In this document: positions 12,901-21,800 of the stretch, piece by piece
Numbering within the stretch: position 1 is the first letter of the stretch
How the letters are laid out: each line of letters begins with the position of its first letter
Assembly (NCBI GenBank): GCA_013397865.1
Contig: VZTI01005568.1
Coordinates: 199,929-263,928 of the forward strand
Reading direction: 5' to 3'
DNA: 64,000 bases
Origin: Struthidea cinerea
Lineage: Eukaryota > Chordata > Aves > Passeriformes > Corcoracidae
Notes under the pieces: generated by a model
What the model was told of the DNA's origin: nothing
The model's database searches: none
Seen by the model: only the letters and a program-made list of their open reading frames with translations
Position numbers and translations under genes: made by a program

Positions 12901-14814
12901 GTGACTGAGTGAGTGGCTGAGCCCCAGGCGTGACCTCCTGCCTCTCCATCCCTTTGCAGATGATGACATCAGAGTTCTCTTGGGACTGAGCCTCAGCCTG
13001 GCCGGATTGTCAGTTCTCTCTGTGGTTGTGATGTTTAAAAAATCAGTCAGGAAAAGGTATTCCCTTCTCCTCCACACTTTTTTCCCTTATTTCCAAGTCA
13101 TACTTTTTTTACTCTGTATTTTTGGTGTGTAGAAGAGGCATAAGATTTCTTCTGGGATGTTTTAAAATCAACCACAGGGTCCCTTTCACCTCAGCCTGAG
13201 GGCAGTGTCACCCACTTATCAGACTGTGGTATGAAAGGACATTTGTGTGCTCCACAGTAAGGCAGAGACCAACAAAAAAAAAAGTGAAATAAACACAGAT
13301 TTGGTGAAAATAAAGAACGGAGAACCCAGAGTTTCCAAGCCCCCCTCAAAGACTGGGTGTGCTTCATGTGCCCCTCCTGCCAGGACAGTTTCATCCTGCT
13401 TGAGGAATATCTGAATAATAAACTGGATTAACACCCTGGGGTTTGTTTTTTCCCTTTGGTGAAGGATGAAGGCCACCCTGGTGTCCCTCTTGCCCAAGTG
13501 GCTGTTCGAGGAGTTCCCCCACGTGGAGAACAGCGCCGCGGTGAAGTCACTGCAGGTAAGGGCAGAGGCATCCCCTGGCTTTGCTTCACCTCGGATTAAA
13601 GCTTGGCTTCACAGAGCCACGGAATTGGTCAGGCTGGAAAAACCCCCTGAGATCGCTGGGTCCAACCATCCCCCAGCGGTGCCGAGGCCGCCACTGCCCC
13701 GTGTCCCCAGGTGCCACACGGCTTTTACATCCCTCCAGGTCTGGAGGCTCCACCCCTGTGCCAGCGATGGACAGCCCTTTCCACAAAGAAATTCTCCCTA
13801 GAACCCAGCCTAAACCCCTCCTGGCACAACCTGAGGCCATTTCCTCTGGTAACACTCCTCCTTACCTGGGAGAAGGCAGCTTGCTCCAGAGCTGTGAGGA
13901 ACGCGGATGGGAGGAGGATTGAGCTCTCTGGGACTGGGAACTGCACAGGAATAATTTCCCAGGCGTTTGCAAGGTGTGTGGGAGCCTGGATTAGCTGAGG
14001 CCTTTAAACCTCAATTCCATCTGCTCCGGATTCCGTGGCCACAGCTGGGTCAGGCTCATCCCATTCCATCCCCCGCCGTGGGCAGGGAACCTTCCCCTGG
14101 GCCGGGCTGCTGCAAGCTCTAATCACAGCTCTCCTCCGAACAAAATTCGCCACTTCGTTGCCATTTCTTCCCCAGGACAAGGGTGATTTCCCCAGTAACA
14201 GTCTCCACGAGCCATTCCTGGCCTCCGGCGATCCCACGGTCACGGAGATCGAGGAGGTGCCGGCGCAGGAGGAGCACGGGAGCCCGGACACGGGGAGCAA
14301 GCCCGGGGCAGAGGTGCCCGAGGACAGGGAGCTGCCAAGGAACGTGGTGGCCCCCAGCACGCCGAGCCCAGAGCAGCTCAGTGCCTACAAACCGCAGCTC
14401 TCCGACGGGAACGCGCTGGGATACGTCGCTGCTGGGATTTACCCGGCGCAGCCGCCCGCGCCCAGCCCGGAGCCGGAGCTGGGAATCTTCTGCGGGGACT
14501 ACACCAGCCCTGTGCCCCAGCTGTGGGACCTGCAGGGAGGGGTGCCCCAGGTGTGTCTGCTGGAGAAGGTCAACCTCATCCTCAACAGCAGCCAGGCGTT
14601 CCCGGTGCGGGCGGGACGCGGGTCCTTCCCGGAGAACCCGTGGCAGCAGAGGCCGCCCAGCGATGTCCCGGAGCAGATGCTGGTCCCCGAGGAGCTGCTG
14701 TCCTGCCTGCGAGCCGTCAACAGCGAGTCCGGGGATGTAAAGCCCTGCTTCCCACAAGGCATGGGAATTGTTCTGAGAGGAGCTGGAATGGTGGATAAAA
14801 CCCTGGAGCAGTGA
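3884..14814 (+). CDS. IL23R: Interleukin-23 receptor (IL23R), 14 coding exons
   Basis: Signalling subunit of the IL-23 receptor, a type I membrane protein that pairs with IL12RB1 and signals through JAK2 and STAT3. Coding pieces: 3884-3941, 4818-5111, 5200-5323, 6151-6317, 6468-6613, 7275-7434, 7989-8071, 8302-8515, 10036-10233, 10656-10736, 12343-12393, 12960-13056, 13465-13555, 14176-14814. All have GT/AG ends and join in frame to 800 codons. Domains: signal peptide 1-20, Ig-like 20-117, cytokine-binding module 118-316 with WSAWS at 302-306, two FNIII domains 317-415 and 416-508, stalk to 525, membrane segment ~531-551, box 1 ~568-578, tail to 800. Identity rests on the tail (TEIEEV, YKPQ, VPEELLSCL blocks typical of IL23R), on SVWVQASNALG in the second domain, and on position upstream of IL12RB2. 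Human IL23R is 629 aa; the excess is mainly the two extra FNIII domains. The ATG has a strong context (gccATGg). Splice ends are my reading and lack transcript support. Confidence 0.9.
4455..4645 (-). mobile_element. CR1 LINE fragment in IL23R intron 1
   Basis: Inverted CR1 text 'ggacaccttccgctagtccaggctgctcccaatcc...cacttccagggatccaggg...caccctgtgccagggcctccc'. It ends about 170 bp before the Ig-domain exon. Confidence 0.85.
4818..5111 (+). CDS. IL23R: IL23R Ig-like domain exon
   Basis: Symmetric phase 1-1 exon encoding the N-terminal Ig-like domain (residues ~20-117), which in this family contributes to cytokine contact. Begins AATIECRGHVWIEPAPVVRM and holds several cysteines (TIEC, SITC, LGC, VTC, SRC, LVC) and N-glycosylation sequons (NYS, NGS). 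Confidence 0.88.
5200..6317 (+). CDS. IL23R: IL23R first cytokine-binding domain (2 exons)
   Basis: Exons 5200-5323 and 6151-6317, phases 1-2-1. The first carries PPDPPGNLSC and LECAW, the first conserved disulfide pair. The second carries an acidic run (DDGDEEEE) and HYSVWVQASNALG, the IL23R signature strand. The second exon has no cysteine, so the second disulfide typical of this domain class is absent. Confidence 0.88.
5364..5410 (+). repeat. 13-bp tandem repeat in IL23R intron 3
   Basis: About 3.5 copies of ggtggcagccccg with one g-to-a change. Confidence 0.75.
5690..5812 (+). repeat. Two-copy ~60-bp repeat in IL23R intron
   Basis: 'ggatgctccctgcc...ccccatggcaccagcctggcatg' occurs twice in succession with minor changes. 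Confidence 0.6.
6318..6350 (+). repeat. (CCGT)n microsatellite at a splice donor
   Basis: Six to seven tccg units begin directly behind the donor GTATG of the IL23R exon ending at 6317. Confidence 0.9.
6468..7434 (+). CDS. IL23R: IL23R second cytokine-binding domain, WSXWS (2 exons)
   Basis: Exons 6468-6613 and 7275-7434, phases 1-0-1. The class I receptor signature WSAWS sits at residues 302-306, after the Arg-rich strand FQVRCRL. The donor of the first exon (CAT|GTGAGA) was chosen because it joins in frame and mirrors the paralogue next door. Confidence 0.88.
7478..7632 (+). mobile_element. CR1 LINE 3' end
   Basis: 'gtggcacttggggacgtggggcagtggtgg' followed by 'cttttccagcctaaaaaattccatgg', the CR1 sense 3' terminus, immediately after the WSXWS exon. 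Confidence 0.8.
7989..8515 (+). CDS. IL23R: IL23R third FNIII domain (2 exons)
   Basis: Exons 7989-8071 and 8302-8515, phases 1-0-1, residues 317-415. Carries the FNIII hallmarks RILGYAV and LVTAHNSKGASSPAS. Mammalian IL-23R passes from WSXWS to the stalk without this domain. Its phase pattern and strands match the corresponding domain of the neighbouring IL12RB2. Confidence 0.82.
8672..8806 (-). mobile_element. CR1 LINE 3' fragment
   Basis: 'catggaatcatggagttctggaacggtttgggttg...gggcagggacacctcccactgtcccaggctgctccaagcccc', inverted. Confidence 0.85.
9290..9842 (+). mobile_element. CR1 LINE 3' portion (longer copy)
   Basis: Sense-oriented ~550-bp piece containing 'ctcagcctggagcaaaggaggctcagggggg', 'ggcctcaggctgggccagggcaggctcagg' and the terminus 'tttaaggtcttttccaacctaaataattctatg'. 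Fills most of the IL23R intron between 8516 and 10035. Confidence 0.8.
10036..10736 (+). CDS. IL23R: IL23R fourth FNIII domain (2 exons)
   Basis: Exons 10036-10233 and 10656-10736, phases 1-1-1, residues 416-508. Typical FNIII strands VLVQWRPP, WFILEWVS and RVSLYAVYPGGISEPSS. The 10656 acceptor is a tandem NAGNAG (cagcag). Confidence 0.82.
10282..10322 (+). repeat. 18-bp direct repeat in IL23R intron
   Basis: 'atcataaatccgaattag' is present twice back to back. Confidence 0.8.
11806..11990 (-). mobile_element. CR1 LINE 3' fragment
   Basis: 'gatcacagaatcccgcagtggtttgggttgggagggac...gcagccacagctgctctgg', inverted, in the IL23R intron before the stalk exon. Confidence 0.88.
12270..12342 (+). 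repeat. Duplicated pre-acceptor block (IL23R exon 11)
   Basis: 'ctctaaatgaattRcagaYgttt/ctttcccccctct' occurs twice in tandem, so the pyrimidine tract before the acceptor at 12341-12342 is doubled. Confidence 0.75.
12343..13056 (+). CDS. IL23R: IL23R stalk and transmembrane exons
   Basis: Exon 12343-12393 (51 nt, phase 1-1) encodes a short stalk, VPPEEPLLGSTYSEMSQ. Exon 12960-13056 (phase 1-2) encodes DDDIR, then one hydrophobic membrane helix (residues ~531-551), then a basic stop-transfer KKSVRKR. Confidence 0.85.
13465..13555 (+). CDS. IL23R: IL23R box 1 exon
   Basis: Phase 2-0 exon with LLPKWLFEEFPHVENS, the membrane-proximal box 1 region that recruits JAK2 in this family. The same exon pattern occurs in IL12RB2. 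Confidence 0.87.
13605..13860 (-). mobile_element. CR1 LINE fragment
   Basis: Inverted CR1 of a second 3'-tail subtype: 'cacggaattggtcaggctggaaaaacccc', 'ccactgccccgtgtccccaggtgccacacg' and 'caacctgaggccatttcctct'. Lies just past the box 1 exon. Confidence 0.8.
14176..14814 (+). CDS. IL23R: IL23R cytoplasmic tail exon
   Basis: Last coding exon, 212 codons plus TGA. Conserved IL23R blocks: DPTVTEIEEV, SAYKPQLSD (a YxxQ STAT3 motif, Tyr659), VNLILNSS and PEQMLVPEELLSCL. It has only four tyrosines (659, 671, 677 and one in GDYTSP). The distal YFPQ-type motif of mammals reads CFPQ here (Cys779, codon 14746-14748). Confidence 0.88.
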   Translation, partial: DKGDFPSNSLHEPFLASGDPTVTEIEEVPAQEEHGSPDTGSKPGAEVPEDRELPRNVVAPSTPSPEQLSAYKPQLSDGNALGYVAAGIYPAQPPAPSPEPELGIFCGDYTSPVPQLWDLQGGVPQVCLLEKVNLILNSSQAFPVRAGRGSFPENPWQQRPPSDVPEQMLVPEELLSCLRAVNSESGDVKPCFPQGMGIVLRGAGMVDKTLEQ

Positions 14815-16300
14815 CCAAGGCGGTGTCAGAGCCGGGATTTCCAACGGCAGATCCGGGTTGGAATTTTGCCCTCTTACTCCACTGCAGGTTCTTGTGGCTG
14901 CCTGGAAAGCTTGGGCCAGTAAATCCCGATTTTAACCTTGCCTCACACTGGCAGGAGCAAAAATCCATAAAACTTGGATTCCTGGAATGCCAAGCAGGAG
15001 ATTCCTGCAGGGTGCAGTATCTTCAATTACTGCTCAGCGTCGTCCTCCTGTTAAATGTTTGGAGCAATTAATTCCCAAATGTTTGGAGCACTTCATTCCC
15101 AAATGTTTGGAGCACTTAATTCCTGGAGCTGATTGCAATTAAAATGGATAAAAAAAATCCCTCAGACATCCTGGCAGAGGTGTGGAAAGTATTTTGGGAT
15201 TGCTCCTGGCGAGCGGACACTGCACCAAGGAGGATTTATGTATCACACATGGGCACCAAGAACATGGAATGCTTTCTGTATTTCATTTTCCTCCCATTCC
15301 CAACAAAAACCCACCCGGGTAGGAACAAACCTGCACCGCCTGCCAGGCTGATTTAAAACCCCTCGGAATCGCTCACTGGCCAAATCCTTCCCTTTGGGTG
15401 AGGAATTTGTCATCTCACAGCACTTGGCCACCCCTCAGCCTCCCTGTGGGAAGGGCACGGAAAAATGGGATTTTTCAGGCACGTGACCGGGAATTTGGAT
15501 CTTCTGACATCCAGAAGGTGAAACACAGGAGCCTCCTTCCTTCAGCAGCCAGGAGACCATTTGCAGGTGTTCCTGGGACTTACAAAATATTCCCAAATCA
15601 CATTGTTTTTCAATTTTTCCTAGGCACTGTGAGCATTTCTCCACCAGCTGTTGCACAAATGGGTTAATTTTGTCGTTTACCCTCAATACTTCCAAACCAA
15701 CCTCGCGTGTGCTGGGCTTGTTTCCTTCCATACCCCCAGGAATCTGCCACTGGTGATCCCAGAGGAGCAGTGACCTGGCAAGGAGGGGCAGGATTCCTCT
15801 TCAGAAGCAGAAAGCACACACAGAAGTGTGAGTGCAGCATGGCAGGGAGTCTAAAATTAGTGAGTGGTGCCAGTGCAGGAAGGAAATTGTACAAGAACAG
15901 CCACACACTTTCAGCAGCCCAGGCCTGAGGTGGGGAGGGCTTTTGTCTCCATGTCCACACCCTGAGACTCTGCTCTGCCTCTGCCACCTGAGCTGCCAGA
16001 TCTCGAGGGGGAAATGCTCATCTTTCCAGGAAACAGGGCAGGTCTGGCCTTTCAGGGAGCTGCCGGGTGAATTCCCAGCGCCAGGAGGGATCCCTGCACA
16101 GGAATCAGCGGCCAGAGCAGCACAGATCCTGTTTTTCCAGCAGAGGGGCAGGGATGGAGCATTCCCAGCTCCCAGTGCCAACCCTCCCACTGATCCCTGG
16201 GTGCCAAAGGAAACATTTCTGCTTTCCATGGGTGCATCTGGTAACTCTGGGCTGTGAAAGAGAAGGGCACAGATGTACACAGAGTGCTTCACCAAGCAGA
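14815..16300 (+). other. IL23R: IL23R 3' flank / probable 3'UTR
   Basis: No further open frame continues the receptor. A threefold ~26-bp repeat lies at 15053-15122 and an ATTAAA polyadenylation-type hexamer at 15138-15143, about 320 bp past the stop. The true transcript end cannot be decided from sequence alone. Confidence 0.4.
15053..15122 (+). repeat. 26-bp tandem repeat, three copies
   Basis: 'aaatgtttggagca' followed by 'attaattccc', 'cttcattccc' and 'cttaattcc' in three successive units. Confidence 0.9.
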
Positions 16301-16307
16301 GAGAAAT

Positions 16308-16580
16308 ATGGGCAGGCCCTGGCACAGGGTGCCCAGAGCAGCTGTGGCTGCCCCTGGATCCCTGGCAGTGCCCAAGGCCAGGCTGGACATTGGGGCTTGG
16401 AGCAGCCTGGGACAGTGGAAGGTGTCCCTGCCCACCTTCTTTTTTGAAATAAAAAGAGCTTTAAGGTCCCTCCCAACCCAAACCAGTCTGGGATTCTGTG
16501 ATCCCAAACACTCTCCCAGGTTGCTCCAACCTGGCCTTGAACACTTCCAGGGATGGGGCACTCCATGAACCCGATCACAA
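16308..16580. mobile_element. Two CR1 fragments in opposite orientation
   Basis: 16308-16503 is CR1 sense, ending 'aaggtccctcccaacccaaaccagtctgggattctgtgatc'. 16505-16580 is an inverted piece of an older CR1 ('ctcccaggttgctccaacctggccttgaacacttccagggatgg'). They abut tail to tail. Confidence 0.8.
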
Positions 16581-16599
16581 AGTCACCCTTAGCTGATTT

Positions 16600-18500
16600 A
16601 TTTCAACATCTCAGGGTTCCCTCCTTCCCTCAGATATTACACACTCCCTAATTTTTGGTATCAGGATTTTCTATCCCTTTTCCTAAGCTTGGTTTTACTG
16701 TTGGCAGTGATTCCCACAGGTTGTTTATCAGCTCAGGAATGAATTCCGCGACTTTCACGGCCCACGGAGATGCGCCACGGTGCTGTCTCATCATCACCAA
16801 AGTTCCAACAAAACCTCACTAGAAAAGGTCTTTCCATGTAAAGGGAAGGAGGGAACAGTTTAAAGAGAAATAAGAAATGGGGTGCAGAGAGTTCAAAGCT
16901 CCGAGGGGGTGGGAGAACACAGAGCCACCCACTGCTGCTCTGAGCTCCATCCCGTCAGCACAGGATGTGTCTGCTGGGTGTGCCAGGGCTGAGGTCGAGG
17001 TGCAAGGAGTTCCCACCACCACCAGAGATCAGCCAGGGACGCTCTCCTTGCGGGATTTGCTTCAAAAAGTGGGCTCGGAAATAAATTAAACCCAATGAAG
17101 AATGAAGAAACAACAAATAAACTTAACGCATAATAAATCATGTATGAAACGCGCGTCTGAGTGGCAGTTTTAAACCCTTTACGCCATTACCACGCAGGAG
17201 GACGTGGAATTCATTCTGCTTTGAGGCTGGCAGCACAGAGAGCTGGGTTTAGGCTCAGCTTAGTCACCAACTGACGGCGTGACCTTCCTTTGCTTCTTAT
17301 CTACAGAGCCTGGGTAGCAGCAATTACTGCAGCTGGCACAGCCCCGGGACCGAAGGCACCCCAAACCCTTTGGGAACAGCACCAGGGCCGGCAGATCACC
17401 GAGACATCGTCTGAGTAATCTGGGGCTGCCGGGTTTTGCTCCGTGTTTGCGCTCAGCAGCCCACCCCGCGCTGGAAGCTCTGCGAGGGTTTGGCTGTCAG
17501 TAAATTGCGGGAGAGATTCGGTGGCAGATAAAGGCGCTGCAGAGGCTAAAATTGGATTACAGGCTCGGAGGTTTCACAGAGCTCAGTAACACCCGTAGAC
17601 CTTCGGGGATTTCTGAGTGCACCGACCGGAGATCGAAGCCCAGATTGTGACCAAGGCTCGTGCAAAGCTGCAAAGAAGCGCCTGGGTCAGCAAAACCCTC
17701 CCGAAAACGTGGCAGGGCAAAACCAGCAGCAGCTGGAACAGCCTCGCAACAAAACCGGGAATAATCGTTCAAAATGGTGGGATGTGGGGGAGCCTCTCCC
17801 ACCCCTGAGCCTTTGTGGGGTTTGGGGAGGAGCGGGGGGAGTCCTGCACGGGGCTGAGCTCAGTGGCAGACTGAAAGCAGGCTGAGGAGCAGGTTTCAGA
17901 GCAGAGGATGTGAGGCTGTGGTTTGGGTCTCACCAGGCTCCCCGTCAGTGTCAGCTTCCAAATGTCAGCTTCCCAGGGCACATCCCGTGAGAAAGGCGCC
18001 GGGAAAGCCGTGGGAGCAGGGCTGGGATTAAAGGGCAGAGCTGAGCTCAGCAAATAGAAAACAAACCATAAAGGTGATCTCACAGGGGAGATTCTGTGAC
18101 TGCTGCTCACACCAACCGAGAACCGAGCCTTTCCTCAACAGAGGGGAATTAATCTTGCCACAAGAATGTTAGAAAAACCCCACAGTCTGAGCCTCCGAAG
18201 GACACAGACGTCGATGCAGTTTGTGCATCATCCGATTTCCTAGAGGAGCACCGCGGGACCCAGACTCTCCCTGTGGGTCCTTCCTTGGCTCGGCCACAGG
18301 CTCAGAAGGAAGCAGAACAGTTGGATTTCCCAGGCTGAGTGACTCATTTCGCCCTGCTGGGGAAGGCACAGTCAGCGAGAGTCGCTGGCAGCACCGGGGA
18401 TGTGCTGCAGAGGGGACCTGGAACCGGCCACCCCGCAGGCAGGGACTGCTCACCCTGCTGCTGCGGCCGGGATTCGGCTCTGCCGGGCCACAGCTCCATG
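16600..18500. other. Intergenic DNA between IL23R and IL12RB2
   Basis: No gene recognised. A cluster of AATAAA hexamers on the + strand at 17080-17138 could serve a distal IL23R polyadenylation site, but nothing else supports it. Confidence 0.4.
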
Positions 18501-18534
18501 GTCCAGGTTGCAAGGAAGCAGAGATGAGCGCCAG

Positions 18535-18990
18535 AAGGAAGTTATGGAGCTGCTGGAGCCAGTCCAGAGGAGGCCCCAGACCGGCTCCAGGGCTGGAGCC
18601 CCTCTGCTCTGGAGCCAGGCTGGGAGAGCTGGGGGTGCTCCCCTGGAGAGGAGAAGGCTCCAGGGAGAGCTCAGAGCCCCTTGCAGGGCCTAAAGGGGCT
18701 CCAGGAGAGCTGGAGAGGGACTGGGGACAAGGGCTGGAGGGACAGGACACAGGGAATGGCTTCCCACTGCCAGAGGATGGAATTAGATGGAATACTGGGA
18801 AGGAATTCCTGGCTGTGAGGGTGGGCAGGCCCTGGCACAGGGTGCCCGGAGCAGCTGTGGCTGCCGCTGGATCCCTGGCAGTGCCCAAGGCCAGGCTGGA
18901 GCAGCCTGGGACAGTGGAAGGTGTTCCTGCCCGTGGCAGGGGTGGCACTGGGTGGGCTTTGAGGTCCCTTCCATCCCAAATCCCCTCCTC
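18535..18990 (+). mobile_element. CR1 LINE 3' portion, ~455 bp
   Basis: Sense CR1: 'ctggagccaggctgggagagctgggggtgctcccctggagaggagaaggctcc...gacaggacacagggaatggcttcccactgcc...ggtgggctttgaggtcccttcc'. The large open frames on both strands here are repeat-derived. Confidence 0.9.
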
Positions 18991-19417
18991 TCCCTCGTGC
19001 CCAGCCGTGCCCCGGGCTGCGCTCACTGGCTCCCCCGAGCCCCCGGAGGTGCCACCGCAGCCCCCGGGAGCCTCTGGCCGTGTCCCCACCCTGCAGCCTC
19101 GCTGCCCCACACGGCGCTGCCGCCTCCATCCCCGGCTCGCTGGTGCTGCCGGGGGCTTTCCCAGCGCCGCCCGCAGCCCCGCAGACACCCCCGGGGGGCA
19201 AACGGGGACTCCGGACTTCCCCTGGCACCACCCCGGGCACCGGAGCTGGCACAGCGTCCTCAGCTCCGCCGGCACCGCGACCTCGGCTCTGCCTCTCCTC
19301 TCGCAGCCAAGGGAACTGGGAGACACCGGACTGAAGGGACGCCGGGTTTTCCTCGTTGTTTGTCCGTGCCACGGGTTTTCTCCTTTTGTTCTGGAGCTCT
19401 GTGGTCAGCAGGAGTCA

Positions 19418-19888
19418 GCCAAGAAGGAATCGTGAGAAAAAGAAGAGTTTGGTGCTAAAAATTCAGGGAAAGGGGAAAGGGGGAAAAAAGAAAGAGGAAA
19501 AGGAAAAAGAAACAAAAAGAAGAAAAAAGGAAAAGGAAAAGAAAAAGAAAAAAGGAAAAGAAAAGAAGGAAAAGGACAGAGAAAAAAAGAGGGAAAAAAA
19601 AGGAAGAAGAAAGAAAAAATAATTTTAAAAAAAAGAAGAAAAAGGAAAAGAAGAACGAAAAAATAATTTAAAACAAAAGAAGAAAAAGGAAAAGGAAAGA
19701 AGAAAAAGGAAAAGGAAAAAAGACAAAGGCAAAGCAGAAATACAAAAGAAGAAAAGAGAAAGGGGGAAAAAAAGAAAAGTGAAAAAAGATAACATGTAAA
19801 GGAAAGAAAATCAGCAAAAAAAAACCCCAAAAGCGTTTTTAAAAAGAGAAGAAAAAGGAAATGAGAAAAAAACAGAAGAAAGGAGGCA
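19418..19888 (+). repeat. Polypurine (GA/A-rich) tract, ~470 bp
   Basis: Almost pure A and G on this strand, built from gaaaa, ggaaa and gaagaa units, with rare c or t interruptions. The Lys/Glu open frame across it is an artefact of composition. Confidence 0.9.
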
Positions 19889-20384
19889 ACCGTGCTTTGT
19901 GGAGGGTGACGGACTGATGATTTCCTCCTGCCTGTCGCTGCAACACAAAACTGATCCCCTGGGCCGTGAAGATCGGCATCTTCCCTTCAAAATGTCCTGG
20001 ATGAGTGAAACGGCGCCATCCCGGTGATGCCAGCGGAGCACCGGCAGTGAATATTCCTGGGAATCGGCACAGGCAGGAGGGGTGTGGATGGACGGGGCCG
20101 CGGCAGGAAAGACGGGATTGGATTCCACAGAACTCCTCATGGTGTCCCGGTTTAAACTCACCCGAATCCCGGTGCGGCCGCGTGGAGCTGGAGCTGCGCT
20201 GGGAAGGGCTCTGCAAAAGGGGAAGTGTCACGGGAACTGATGAAGACAGAGGGGAAACAAGAGGTAAAAGGAAGCTGTTGATACTCGGAGTTTCGTGGGG
20301 TAGCAGCTCCCGCGGCAAATTGATGATAATTAATGGCAGCTCGGGAAAGGAGCCCAGATGATGCTCCAGGCTTTGGGAGGGAGG

Positions 20385-20400
20385 GAGGGAGGGAGGAGAA
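20385..20400 (+). repeat. (GGGA)n microsatellite
   Basis: Four to five gggagg units followed by agaagcagctgg. Confidence 0.7.
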
Positions 20401-20749
20401 GCAGCTGGAGGCTCAAAGGCAGAATTCGGGATTCCTGGAGGCTGCAAACGTTGTGCCCCCTCATTTCAAGAGCTGCCCCTGAAATACCCGTGCTGTGTTG
20501 TCCAAGGTAGAGAAAACCGATCATAATCAGCCAGGAAAACAGAGTTTATGTCATGGATGGCCCGAAAAGAGAAGGAACAACAACAGGAGACGCTTATTCA
20601 TTAAAAGCTCTGTTAAATGTGGCAGTAGGTTGGGGGAGTGCTGAAAAAAATGAGAGAAAGCAAAAGTCGCGTTCAAGAGAAGGTAAAATGAGAGTAGATG
20701 CGGCTCTGGACAAGCCCCGTGTTCCGAACAAGGGAAACTGGGCCGCGTT

Positions 20750-20935
20750 TTGTTTTATATCTCCTCTCCCTCTCCCTCTCCCTCCCGTTCTCTTTTTCCT
20801 TTCCCCTGCCCTTTCCCTCCCTTCCCCTCCTTCCCCGTCCCGAGCATCCCCCCGGGGCGGGCGGGGCCGGGGGCCGGGCCGGGGCTGCCGCACACGCGGG
20901 AGCTGCCGGCGCCCGGAGCGGCCGCGGGGCTCGGG
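20750..20935 (+). promoter_or_regulatory. IL12RB2: CpG-rich candidate IL12RB2 promoter and first exon
   Basis: A pyrimidine-rich run (20760-20840) leads into a dense CpG block at 20850-20935 that ends in a consensus splice donor, CGGGG|GTGAGT (GT at 20936-20937). The signal-peptide exon of IL12RB2 starts with a clean acceptor at 22606-22607, so a 5' noncoding exon must lie upstream and this donor is the best candidate. The transcription start cannot be fixed; inference from composition and splice logic. Confidence 0.4.
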
Positions 20936-20997
20936 GTGAGTAACCCCGGCCGGGGGAGCGGGGGGTGCCGGGGGACACCCCCGAGCCTCCCGGGGCT

Positions 20998-21320
20998 GCG
21001 GATCCCCGGGATAGCGGTGCGCTGGGAAAGGCGGCATCCCGCGGGATGCGGCTGCCTCGGGATGCTCCCTGCCGCGGGACGCTGCTGCCCTGGGACGTTC
21101 ATTGCTTTGGGATGCTCTTGCCCCGGGATTTTCCTGCCCCGGGACGTTTCCTGCGCTGGGATGCTGTCCTGGGATTCTCCTGCCCTGGGATTTTCCTGCC
21201 CCGGGACACTGCTGCTCCGGGATGCTCGTTTTCCCGGGATGCCGCTGCCCTGGAATGATGGTATCCCGGGGCGCTGCCCGCCCTGGGATGCTGCTGCCCA
21301 GGAATTCTCCCGATCCCAGA
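20998..21320 (+). repeat. Degenerate 'ccgggatgctgctgcc' minisatellite
   Basis: About 18-20 loose copies of a 15-20-bp unit around 'c/tgggatgctnctgccc', just past the candidate first exon of IL12RB2. Confidence 0.75.
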
Positions 21321-21800
21321 TATTCCCTGCACCCCGGGACGGAGCAGCCTAAGGAGAGCAGTGCCGAAGGTCCATCCTGCAGGAACAACGCTGTCCCTCC
21401 CCCGTCATTCCCCGAGCTCTGATTAAATCCCCCACACTTGGCAGCTTCGGGGAAGAGCCGCCGGCCTCGGGCGGGATGGTCCCAAGGCTGTGGGATGACC
21501 TGGGGTGCCACTGCCCTCAAGGAGCCCGGGGGGGGCCAGCCAGAGTGCGGGAAAGCTTCCCTAAAAGCTCAGCCAGCGTCAGTAATCAGTGATGTGTGAG
21601 GTTTGGGGCACAAAAAGTGCTTTTTTTTCTGGCTGAAATGACTGAGATGTTCCTCTTTCCACCGCTGACCGGCCGGCTGTTCCTGCCAGTTCTTGGAATG
21701 CACAAACGGAGCCTTTTAGGGAGAAGTGGGGTTGAAAGGCAACTCTCGAGCCGTGGTGCTCCACGGCTGCTTTCATTTCAGAGCTCCGGGGCGGCAGTGC

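Noticed and set aside
18169..19435. Large overlapping open frames on both strands (about 385 and 404 codons)
   Set aside because: They run through a CR1 fragment (18535-18990) and GC-rich flank, overlap each other on opposite strands and show no family resemblance.
19356..19830. Lys/Glu-rich frame (+) and Phe/Leu-rich frame (-)
   Set aside because: Pure by-products of the polypurine tract.
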